Shown: positions 1 to 6,073 of the stretch, piece after piece
Layout: every line of letters starts with the position of its first letter
Numbering within the stretch: the stretch's first letter is position 1
Notes under the pieces: generated by a model
Database searches by the model: none
The model's input: the letters and a program-made list of their open reading frames with translations, nothing else
Told to the model about the DNA's origin: nothing
From: Bacillota bacterium
Lineage (GTDB): Bacteria; Bacillota; Clostridia; Christensenellales; Aristaeellaceae
Direction of reading: 5' to 3'
Length of the DNA: 8,906 nucleotides
Assembly: GCA_019137115.1 (NCBI GenBank)
Contig: JAGVSV010000221.1
Span: 1 to 8,906, forward strand
Made by a program: the position numbers and the translations under genes

Positions 1-1421
1 TTGGTCAGCGCGGCCAGCGCGGTGACCATCTTGAAGATGGAGCCAGGCTCGGCACGGGACTGGATGGCATAGTTTATCAGCACATTGCGGTCATCCGCCA
101 TGATGTCAATCGCCGGTTGGCCCCCTGCCGCCATGGCGTTCAGGTCATACGTCGGATACTGTGCCATGGCCAGCACATTGCAGGTGTGCACGTCCAACAC
201 CAATATGGCGCCGGAGTCCGCAAGCTGCAGGGGAAATTCGTTGAAGTCCCGCAGTTCCAGCTTTTGCTTGTTGGCCTCCAACCACCGGTCGTTGAACATC
301 TGCTCTTCCTGGCGGCGGCGCGTTGCCTGCACGTTCAGGGCAATCGCACGCTCCGCCTCCTGCTGATAGGAGGCGATCAGCGTGAGCTTGACGTTGTTGC
401 CGTCCACCGGCGGCACATAGTCCAGCTGGCGCGTCAGCTTGCCGCTGGAGTCCTTCTCCATCACGCGGCGGCCCTGCCGGCTCATCACGTTGGCGGTCAG
501 CCAGTTTTCCATGCTCAATTCAATGCCGTCCTTGCCGATCACGTCATTGAGTTGGTACCCCAACGGGCGCAGCTCGGTGCCGAAGTTGTTGGCTTCGCTG
601 ATGGCGCCGGTATAGCCAATGATCTGGGAAGCCAGGGTGCCGCGCGGGTAGACGCGCTTTTCCCCTACCTCGATGCCCATGCCGGGCAGCATCATGCTTT
701 TGCCGGAAATCGCGCTCACCGCGGCAAACGGGATGTCCTTGGCGATGACCACGGGCACCGAGTTGTACAGGTTCATCTGCATTTCGGAGTACACCGCCAT
801 GACCTTCAGCGCGGTTTCTTCATCCACGTCATAGTCCGCCAACTGGTACTTCTCGTACAGGCGGTTGTAGCTTTGTTCGGCGGTTGCGTATTTCTCCATG
901 TTGGTCAGGTAATGGTTGCCGCGCCACTGGCGCTCTCGTATCTCCAGCGCGCGCTCGGAGACGCCGGTGCCAAAGTTGAACCGCCATTCGGTGGTCTCCG
1001 GGTCGCGCTCGATTACGAACTTCAGGTCAATATCCCGGTCATACTGCTCCAGAATGGAGAACGTCTCCAAAATCGACTGGGTCAGTTTTTTGTAGTCGGA
1101 CGCGTAAATCTGGGAGGAGTCCATCTGGAATGTCAAGTTGTATACATCCTCGCTGATGGCCAGCACCACCGAATCCGCATCGGTGATCATGCCGCGCTTG
1201 CCGGTCAGCCGGATGGTCTTGACGCGGTCGCTGCCGGCGGATGTGGCGTACTGGTCATGTCGCGCAATCTGCAGGTCATACAATTTTGCCACGATGGCGA
1301 TAAAACCAATGATGATCAGCCCCGCAAAGAATATATAGCGGCTGTTCATGTGCCGTTCGATGGCTGGCTTGCCGATCGCAGGCTTGTCAACCAGGTTCGT
1401 TTTGTCCGTCATGTCCGTCAT
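1..1421 (-). CDS. mrdA: Penicillin-binding protein 2 (class B transpeptidase), N-terminal 473 codons; 3' end outside window
   Basis: This is the peptidoglycan DD-transpeptidase partner of the Mre rod complex; it would cross-link side-wall peptidoglycan outside the membrane. Seen in the translation: a charged cytoplasmic N-terminus, one membrane anchor at about residues 28-46, the class B PBP dimerisation/pedestal region from RGMITDADSVVLA (76-88) through GKDGIELSMENWL (296-308), then the start of the transpeptidase domain at GAILVLDVHTCNVLAMAQYPTYD (split here as 404-426). The active-site motif SxxK is present as EPGSIFKMVT, with nucleophile Ser461 and Lys464. The SxN and KTG motifs would lie beyond the window edge. 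The first ATG is chosen because AGGAGG stands 9 nt upstream; an in-frame ATG three codons later is too far from it. Ser461 is far from the N-terminus compared with E. coli PBP2 (Ser330), partly because of an insertion at about 362-400, as in other Firmicutes PBP2s. The start overlaps the end of mreD by 35 nt. SpoVD or FtsI is the alternative, but the mreBCD context argues for PBP2. Confidence 0.93.
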   Translation of the reverse strand, partial: MTDMTDKTNLVDKPAIGKPAIERHMNSRYIFFAGLIIIGFIAIVAKLYDLQIARHDQYATSAGSDRVKTIRLTGKRGMITDADSVVLAISEDVYNLTFQMDSSQIYASDYKKLTQSILETFSILEQYDRDIDLKFVIERDPETTEWRFNFGTGVSERALEIRERQWRGNHYLTNMEKYATAEQSYNRLYEKYQLADYDVDEETALKVMAVYSEMQMNLYNSVPVVIAKDIPFAAVSAISGKSMMLPGMGIEVGEKRVYPRGTLASQIIGYTGAISEANNFGTELRPLGYQLNDVIGKDGIELSMENWLTANVMSRQGRRVMEKDSSGKLTRQLDYVPPVDGNNVKLTLIASYQQEAERAIALNVQATRRRQEEQMFNDRWLEANKQKLELRDFNEFPLQLADSGAILVLDVHTCNVLAMAQYPTYDLNAMAAGGQPAIDIMADDRNVLINYAIQSRAEPGSIFKMVTALAALT

Positions 1422-2319
1422 GTTTGGTTTCCTCCTCTCCCTGAGGGTCTGGCGGGTTTTCCTGTGGCTCCAAGGGGGCTATCTCCGCGTTTTCGACCGC
1501 AGTTTCGGGCGGTTCCCCGTCCATTATAGCATCCGTCCGGTCCTTGCCGCGAAGCGCTGCCCGGGTGAGCGCCATGTCGTCGGGCATATCAGCCACCACG
1601 GCCATGTCCAGCAACACATCCTCGGGCACCGAATGGATCTCGTCCAACCGTCCATCGCGCGCCGAACGCGAGCGCCGCCGGTACATGCCCAGGAAAGCGC
1701 GAGCAGGCAGCATCACCAGCAGCGCCGCAAAGCCAGTGTACGCCAATGTAATCAGCACGCGCCAGATGTGCCCAAATCCCACGGGCACGCCGTCCAGCGC
1801 CACATAGACCAGCATCAGCACCTCATAGGATGCCGTCAGCAGCAGCGCGTTGAGCAGAATGCGCAGGTGCGGGTTGAGGTCATCCGGGGATGTGCGCGTG
1901 AGCCGTATCGCGCGGACGCGCTGCCACAGGGTTTTGTTGGCGCCGGTGGCCGACTCCGGCTGGCTGTCCGCGCGGCTGATGCGGCGCATTTCGCGCTTGA
2001 CATCGCTCATGTCGGCAAATGCCTGTGCTGCCACCAGCGCCAGCGAAGGATAAACCAGCACATAAAACAAACGCAGGCTGCTGGCCATGGACTCCAGGAT
2101 GATGCCCACCAGGGCGCCGGATACAAACGCGTACTTTTTCCCATAGGACACCGTCAGGATGGCGATGACAACCATCAGCAGGTTGGGCATCACGCCGCCC
2201 ACCTTGAGGTAGGGCATCACGCAGGTTTGGATGAGATAGAACAGCAGGATCAGCGCCGCCGCCCGGACCGGCCGCATGATTCCCCGCCTGCGCGGAGCGC
2301 GCCAGCTCAGCGCGCTCAC
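1387..2319 (-). CDS. mreD: Rod shape-determining membrane protein MreD, enlarged
   Basis: MreD is the integral membrane member of the rod complex, coupling MreC and PBP2 to cytoplasmic MreB. The 310-residue product has about six hydrophobic segments (roughly 17-33, 45-60, 62-82, 84-101, 151-175, 186-211). It includes the MPNLLMVVIAILTVSYGKK and GALVGIILE regions typical of the family. MreD is usually about 160-180 residues. Here there is an extra charged loop at about 103-150 and a hydrophilic, mostly acidic and Pro-rich tail at about 212-310, both predicted cytoplasmic if N-in with six spans. The start taken is GTG at 2319, which overlaps the mreC stop as GTGA and has GGAG 8 nt upstream. An ATG at 2277 (residue 15, MRPVRAAALILL) is possible but has only a weak GGGG upstream. 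Family assignment rests mainly on order and topology, since MreD is poorly conserved. Confidence 0.88.
   Translation of the reverse strand: MSALSWRAPRRRGIMRPVRAAALILLFYLIQTCVMPYLKVGGVMPNLLMVVIAILTVSYGKKYAFVSGALVGIILESMASSLRLFYVLVYPSLALVAAQAFADMSDVKREMRRISRADSQPESATGANKTLWQRVRAIRLTRTSPDDLNPHLRILLNALLLTASYEVLMLVYVALDGVPVGFGHIWRVLITLAYTGFAALLVMLPARAFLGMYRRRSRSARDGRLDEIHSVPEDVLLDMAVVADMPDDMALTRAALRGKDRTDAIMDGEPPETAVENAEIAPLEPQENPPDPQGEEETKHDGHDGQNEPG
1404..1421 (-). repeat. Tandem 9-bp repeat (ATGACGGAC x2) at the mrdA start
   Basis: Two perfect adjacent copies of ATGACGGAC form the first six codons of mrdA (MTDMTD), so each copy supplies an in-frame ATG. In the mreD frame the same bases encode part of KHDGHDGQN near its C-terminus. 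The repeat adds three codons to both overlapping proteins without shifting either frame. Confidence 0.9.
1431..1440 (-). promoter_or_regulatory. Strong ribosome binding site of mrdA, inside mreD
   Basis: On the minus strand this reads GGAGAGGAGG. Its AGGAGG core lies 9 nt before the ATG at 1421 and 18 nt before the second ATG at 1412, which decides for the first start. It lies within the mreD coding region, so mrdA can be initiated independently although the two genes overlap. Confidence 0.8.
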
Positions 2320-3539
2320 GGGTCCTGCTCCACGGTCATTTCGTCCACCGAGAAGGTGGCGGTAGGCTCCGGCGAGGGCGTGGGCTCCGGGGTGGGCTCG
2401 GGGGTCTCCACGTTGTCCACCGGCGCGGCGTCCACATAGACATAGCCTTCCTCGGTGGGCGTGGGTGTGTCGGCAGCGTCTTCAGGCGACGGAGCCGGTG
2501 TGGTGCTGGGCGCAGGGGTTTCGCCCGTCGTCAGTTCGCCCGGCATGCCGGTGGATTCCGGCTCGGGCTGCCCCAACAGCGTGGGCACGGGCTGGGCGGA
2601 AGGCAGCGGCACAAAGGTTGCCTGCATGTCGCCCGGCCGCGTGTCGGTCACTTCGGCGGGGGTGGGGCGATAGCGGTACACCAGCACATATTCGATGTGC
2701 TCAAAATCGGCAATCGGTTCTACGACAATGTATTGCTTGTTGCTCTCCAGCCCGCGCGTGCTTTCCCGCACATACCCGATCGGGATGCCCTTGGGGATGG
2801 CCATGCTGATGCCGGAGGTGACCACACGGTCGCCCGGTCGCGGCAGGGTGGTATAGGTCAGGTAGTACATCCGGCAGGCATACGCCCCGTCAATGGACAG
2901 CGTGCCGCTCAATGTGCCCTGGTCGCGGCTGCTTTCAATCAATGCGGATACATTGCAGTTGGCGTCCACAATGCCGATCACGTTGCAGGTGCTGGCGGTG
3001 GTGTTGTAGGTCAGTCCGATCAGCGCGCCGGGCACGGCCACCGCCATGTTGTCCTGCACGCCGTGGTTGGTGCCCACGTCCAGCGTCAAGGTGTAGGTAT
3101 AGTTGCTGGTGTCCCAGCCGATGACATTGGCCTTGATGCCGTCCAGGTTCAGGTTGCGGGAGCGCTCATCCTCCAGGTCAGCATAGCTTTGCAGCCGGGC
3201 CCGGTACTCCTCCAGCAGCATGCTTTCATCAACCTTTTCGTTGTACTTGATCAGCAGCTGCTCATACTCGTATTCCAGGTTGCTACGCAGCTTCAGCTTG
3301 CGCAGGTACCCCACGATGCCATCGGTGGCGGTGGCAAACGTGCGCTGGATCGGCGTGATGACGCGCGCGACAAACCGTCGCGGCGCTTCCAGGAACGTCA
3401 AGTCTGGGAAAAACTGGGACGCCACCATGCTGAAGATGGCCAGCGCCAGCGCCGCCAGCACGGCAAAGCGCGCCATGGTTCCCAGCCACTGCCTGCTACC
3501 AAGGGCAGGCTTCTTCCGCTTTGGCCGCTGGCGTTTCAT
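2316..3539 (-). CDS. mreC: Rod shape-determining protein MreC with long Pro/Thr-rich tail
   Basis: MreC is the bitopic scaffold of the rod complex; its extracytoplasmic part binds PBP2 and self-assembles. Seen here in order: a very basic N-terminus (MKRQRPKRKK), one membrane span at about 24-42, a coiled-coil-like stretch at about 80-128, and the MreC beta-barrel region from about 133 to 290. The latter contains ANVIGWDTSNYTYTLTLDVG, the NHGVQDNMAVAVPGALIG segment, RPGDRVVTSGI and a final EYVLVYR strand. A low-complexity extension rich in Pro, Thr, Glu and Ser follows at about 292-407, including EPTPEPTPSPEPT; typical MreC ends near residue 280-300. Three cysteines (185, 195, 222) lie in the exported domain. 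The ATG overlaps the mreB stop as ATGA, with GAGG shortly upstream in mreB. The gene ends in a GTGA overlap with mreD, so translational coupling is likely. Confidence 0.95.
   Translation of the reverse strand: MKRQRPKRKKPALGSRQWLGTMARFAVLAALALAIFSMVASQFFPDLTFLEAPRRFVARVITPIQRTFATATDGIVGYLRKLKLRSNLEYEYEQLLIKYNEKVDESMLLEEYRARLQSYADLEDERSRNLNLDGIKANVIGWDTSNYTYTLTLDVGTNHGVQDNMAVAVPGALIGLTYNTTASTCNVIGIVDANCNVSALIESSRDQGTLSGTLSIDGAYACRMYYLTYTTLPRPGDRVVTSGISMAIPKGIPIGYVRESTRGLESNKQYIVVEPIADFEHIEYVLVYRYRPTPAEVTDTRPGDMQATFVPLPSAQPVPTLLGQPEPESTGMPGELTTGETPAPSTTPAPSPEDAADTPTPTEEGYVYVDAAPVDNVETPEPTPEPTPSPEPTATFSVDEMTVEQDP
2361..2406 (-). repeat. Imperfect short repeats encoding the EPTP-type tail of MreC
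   Basis: The + strand contains GGCTCC/GGCTCG units at 2365, 2383 and 2395 separated by G-rich spacers. On the coding strand these are GAGCC-containing units for EPTPEPTPSPEPT near the MreC C-terminus. Such tracts are prone to slippage and length change; this is inference from the repeat structure. Confidence 0.6.
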
Positions 3540-4576
3540 TCCGCCTCATCCTGGCTGGGGGGAATGCGCGCCACGCGGGACAGCAGTTCAAAATCTTCCG
3601 CCAATCTGCCGGCCCCAAGCGCCGCACACAGCATCGGCTCCTTGGCGATGAACACCGGCAAGCCCAGCTCCGCGGCCAGAAAATGATCCAGCCCGTGCAG
3701 CTGGGACGCGCCGCCCATCAGATAGACGCCCTTCCTCAGCACATCAGCGGCCAGCTCCGGCGGCGCCTTGTCCAGCACCGCGCGGATGCCCTGGAGGATT
3801 TGCCGGCAGGGCGCCTGCAGCGCTTCATACACTTTGGTCGTGGTGATTTCCGCGGTCTGCGGCAGGCCGGTGATGATGTCGCGGCCGTTGACGACGATCT
3901 TGCGCTCCTCCTTGTAGGGCAGCGCGGAGCCCCAGTCGATCTTGATGTCCTCGGCTTTGCGGTCGCCGATGACCATGTTGTAGTCATGCCGCAGGTATTC
4001 GACAATCGCCAGGTCCATGCTGATGCCGCCGGTCGCCAGCGACCGGGTGGCAACGTAGCCGGCGTGGGAAATCAGCGCGATCTCGGTGGTGCCGCCGCCG
4101 CTGTCCACCACCAGCGTACCCTCCGGTTCAAACACCTTCAATTCTGACCCGTGCGCGGAAGCGAACGGCTTTTCCACCAGCTCCACGCCATTGCGGCGGA
4201 TGCCGGCTGCCTGCGCGGCTTCGGTGATCACACGGCGGTCAACCTTGGAGATGCGGCACGGGATGGTGATCACCGCGCGCGGCTTGACGATATGCGACGC
4301 GCCGATCGCTTTCCTGATAAAATATCTAAGCAATGCCTCGGCCATGTCATAGTCTTTGATACGGCCGTCCTGCATCGGGCGGACGACGACGTCGCCCACC
4401 GGCGTGCGCCCCACCAGCACGCTGGCATCCCGCCCGATCGCGCGGGTAACGCGCCGTCCCCCGCTTTGCACAACCAGCAAAGTGGGTTCATTGATCAGAA
4501 TGCCTTTTCCGCGCACATACACAAGCGTGTTGGACGTGCCCAGGTCGATGCCCAGATCGGGCGCGATGATCGCCAT
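3536..4576 (-). CDS. mreB: MreB-family actin-like protein with altered nucleotide site
   Basis: MreB is a bacterial actin homologue forming membrane-bound filaments that orient wall synthesis. The 346-residue length is normal. Seen: phosphate-1 loop DLGIDLGTSNTLVYVRGKG (7-25), GRTP (56-59), RPMQDGRIKDYD (66-77), phosphate-2 loop VVDSGGGTTEIALIS (156-170), GRDIITGLPQTAEIT (231-245), APPELAADVLRKGVYLMGGASQL (271-293) and EPMLCAALGAGR (313-324). Departures from the family: LVEKPFASAHGSEL (133-146) in place of IEEPMAAAIGAGL, so residue 136 is Lys at the conserved catalytic Glu position; Ser159 where Ile is usual (DIGGGTTE); GGA instead of GGG at 288-290; and GGISMD instead of the usual GDxxD at about 183. 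The reading frame is intact and the gene sits first in mreBCD, so it is probably expressed and functional, but ATP turnover may be altered. Start ATG has AAAGG 5 nt upstream, in the 16-bp gap after maf. A paralogue elsewhere could do the canonical job. Confidence 0.93.
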   Translation of the reverse strand: MAIIAPDLGIDLGTSNTLVYVRGKGILINEPTLLVVQSGGRRVTRAIGRDASVLVGRTPVGDVVVRPMQDGRIKDYDMAEALLRYFIRKAIGASHIVKPRAVITIPCRISKVDRRVITEAAQAAGIRRNGVELVEKPFASAHGSELKVFEPEGTLVVDSGGGTTEIALISHAGYVATRSLATGGISMDLAIVEYLRHDYNMVIGDRKAEDIKIDWGSALPYKEERKIVVNGRDIITGLPQTAEITTTKVYEALQAPCRQILQGIRAVLDKAPPELAADVLRKGVYLMGGASQLHGLDHFLAAELGLPVFIAKEPMLCAALGAGRLAEDFELLSRVARIPPSQDEAE

Positions 4577-4592
4577 GGCTGCCTTTCTGCCT

Positions 4593-5177
4593 CTAAAGGG
4601 GAAGTGGGAATCCGGCGGCGCTTAACAGGGCGTGCACCGCCTGAGTGGGCAGGCCAATCACGTTGGAAAAACTGCCCTCGATCATATCAATGTACATACC
4701 CGCCGTGCCCTGGATCGCATACGCGCCGGCTTTCCCAAAGGGCTCGCCGGTGCCTACATATGCGTCAACCTGCGCGTCGGTGAGCGCCACAAAGTGCACG
4801 CGGGAACATGCGTGGCGCAGATGCCTGGTGCCGTCCGGGGTGATCAGGCATACGCCGGTGTGGACTTCATGCCAGGCGTCGCGCAGCAGCGCGATCATCC
4901 GGCGTGCGTCCTGGGCGTCCACCGGCTTGCCAAGCACGTGGCCCTGCGCATATACCACAGTGTCCGCGCCCAGCACCCATTGTTCCGCATGAAGAGCGGA
5001 CGCGGCGGCGGCTTTCCGCTCCGCCAGCGTCAGCACAACCCGATCCGGCGCCATACTGGCCGCATCATCCAGATGCTCGTCCACCTCAACATCCACGCTG
5101 GTATACGGAAGGCGCATCGTGCCCATCAGCTCACGCCTGCGCGGCGACTGGGACGCAAGAATCAGCTGCGGTTTCAT
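4593..5177 (-). CDS. maf: Maf family nucleoside triphosphate pyrophosphatase
   Basis: Maf proteins hydrolyse non-canonical or modified nucleoside triphosphates (dTTP/UTP/m7GTP subfamilies) to the monophosphate and pyrophosphate in the cytoplasm; in Bacillus, Maf is linked to septum inhibition. The 194-residue product shows all family motifs: LASQSPRRREL (7-17), GADTVV (70-75) with the likely catalytic Asp72, GKP (83-85), EVHTGV (104-109), EPFGKAGAYAIQG (145-157) and GSFSNVIGLP (168-177). The ATG at 5177 is chosen over an in-frame ATG at 5183, because AGGAGG ends immediately before 5183 (no spacer) but 6 nt before 5177. It is followed by mreB after 16 bp, matching the maf-mreBCD order common in Firmicutes; no radC lies between them here. 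Substrate subfamily cannot be fixed by eye. Confidence 0.95.
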   Translation of the reverse strand: MKPQLILASQSPRRRELMGTMRLPYTSVDVEVDEHLDDAASMAPDRVVLTLAERKAAAASALHAEQWVLGADTVVYAQGHVLGKPVDAQDARRMIALLRDAWHEVHTGVCLITPDGTRHLRHACSRVHFVALTDAQVDAYVGTGEPFGKAGAYAIQGTAGMYIDMIEGSFSNVIGLPTQAVHALLSAAGFPLPL

Positions 5178-5183
5178 CTGCAT

Positions 5184-5191
5184 CCTCCTTT
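5184..5191 (-). promoter_or_regulatory. Ribosome binding site deciding the maf start
   Basis: The minus strand reads AAAGGAGG. It directly abuts an ATG at 5183 but is 6 nt from the ATG at 5177, so the second ATG is the likely initiation codon. Confidence 0.8.
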
Positions 5192-5210
5192 ACCGCCGGA
5201 CGTGGGCAAA

Positions 5211-5219
5211 AGTATAGCA
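5211..5219 (-). promoter_or_regulatory. Probable extended -10 promoter for maf-mreBCD-mrdA
   Basis: The minus strand reads TGCTATACT, an extended -10 (TGn plus TATACT, one mismatch to TATAAT), about 33 nt before the maf ATG. No good -35 lies 16-18 bp upstream; the nearest TTGACG (5246-5251) is 29 bp away, too far. Extended -10 elements can act without a good -35. Transcription would start near 5204, giving a leader of roughly 27 nt containing the RBS. Confidence 0.5.
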
Positions 5220-5239
5220 CAAAGAAAGACAAACGGCAC

Positions 5240-5262
5240 AAAAAACGTCAACAATTATTAAC
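5240..5262 (-). terminator. Weak terminator-like hairpin after tatD
   Basis: On the minus strand GTTAATAATTGTTGAC (5262-5247) can fold into a 6-bp stem containing two G-U pairs with an AATT loop, followed one base later by TTTTTT (5245-5240). It lies about 30 nt after the tatD stop. The stem is AT-rich and weak, so full termination is doubtful; it may only attenuate read-through into maf. Confidence 0.3.
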
Positions 5263-5290
5263 ACTCCGAAATAGATTTGTCGTAACCTGC

Positions 5291-6073
5291 TTATCCGGGA
5301 ATGCGGAACAGTTCTTTGGCGTTGCGGCGGGTGATGTCCGCGGTTTCCTGCGGGGTCATGCCGCGCACGGCTGCCAACGCATCGCACACAAGGCGCACAT
5401 GCGCCGGTTCATTGCGCTTGCCGCGCAGCGGCACGGGGGCCAGATAGGGGCTGTCCGTCTCAATCAACAACCGATCCATCGGCAGCTGCGCGGCCACCTG
5501 GCGTATCCGGTCGGCGTTCTTGTACGTCAGCGCGCCGCCGAAGGCAATATAATACCCCAACTTGAGGTAGTGCTGCGCGCTCTCCAGACTCCCGGTAAAG
5601 CAGTGGATGACGCCGCCGGCATGCCTAGTGCCGCGCTCGGAGAGCATCGCTTGTAGATCGCCATGCGCCTCCCGGACATGCAGGATCACCGGCAGATTGA
5701 GTTCGTCCGCCAGCGCCAGCTGCTCCAACAACCGCGTCCGCTGGATGTCACGGGGCGCGTTGTCATAGTAGTAGTCCAGCCCGATTTCTCCGATGGCAAG
5801 CACGCGGGGGCGACTGGTCAGCTCCTGGATCTTGGTCAGGTAGTCATCCCCTACTTGCGCGGCGGCGTGCGGGTGCACGCCGGCGGAGGCGTACACACCG
5901 GTATGCGTCTGCGCCAAAAGCGCGCAGGCAAGCGAGGACGCAACGTCACTCCCGGCGGTCAGGCACAGCGACACGCCATGCTCATGGGCGCGCGCAAGCA
6001 CCGCCTCGCGGTCGCCGTCAAACTGCGCGTCATCCAGATGGCAATGCGAGTCAAACAGGCCCGACACATCCAT
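5291..6073 (-). CDS. tatD: TatD family metal-dependent hydrolase / DNase
   Basis: TatD proteins are cytoplasmic TIM-barrel metal-dependent hydrolases with 3'-5' exonuclease or DNase activity reported for several members. The 260 residues are the usual length. Metal-site motifs visible: FDSHCHLD (7-14; His10 and His12), GVHPH (65-69), GEIGLDYYYD (95-104; Glu96), LHVREA (131-136; His132), HCFTG (157-161; His157) and IETDSPYLAPVPLRGKRNEPA (split at 204-224; Asp207). All expected ligands are present. The ATG overlaps the metG TGA by one base (TGATG), with GGAG 8 nt upstream, so the two genes are probably cotranscribed and coupled. The metG-tatD (metS-yabD) pairing is common in Firmicutes. Physiological substrate is not determined by the sequence. 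Confidence 0.95.
   Translation of the reverse strand: MDVSGLFDSHCHLDDAQFDGDREAVLARAHEHGVSLCLTAGSDVASSLACALLAQTHTGVYASAGVHPHAAAQVGDDYLTKIQELTSRPRVLAIGEIGLDYYYDNAPRDIQRTRLLEQLALADELNLPVILHVREAHGDLQAMLSERGTRHAGGVIHCFTGSLESAQHYLKLGYYIAFGGALTYKNADRIRQVAAQLPMDRLLIETDSPYLAPVPLRGKRNEPAHVRLVCDALAAVRGMTPQETADITRRNAKELFRIPG

Noticed and set aside
117..1529. Long plus-strand open frame (470 codons) opposite mrdA
   Set aside because: Its product is rich in His, Val, Gln and Arg with no recognisable domain, and it lies opposite a clear PBP2 with SxxK motif. Antisense frames stay open by chance in GC-rich coding DNA.
2361..2406. Short G-rich repeats read as a possible CRISPR or regulatory array
   Set aside because: The units are 6-12 bp, imperfect and in frame with the Pro/Thr/Glu-rich MreC tail; they are coding low complexity, not spaced direct repeats.
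1348..3686. Plus-strand open frames of 329-363 codons opposite mreD and mreC
   Set aside because: Low-complexity His/Gln/Arg-rich products without domain or RBS; they mirror the codon pattern of the real minus-strand genes.
5246..5251. TTGACG as the -35 element for the maf promoter
   Set aside because: It lies 29 bp from the TATACT -10, too far for a normal sigma-A promoter, and no -10-like hexamer sits 16-18 bp downstream of it.
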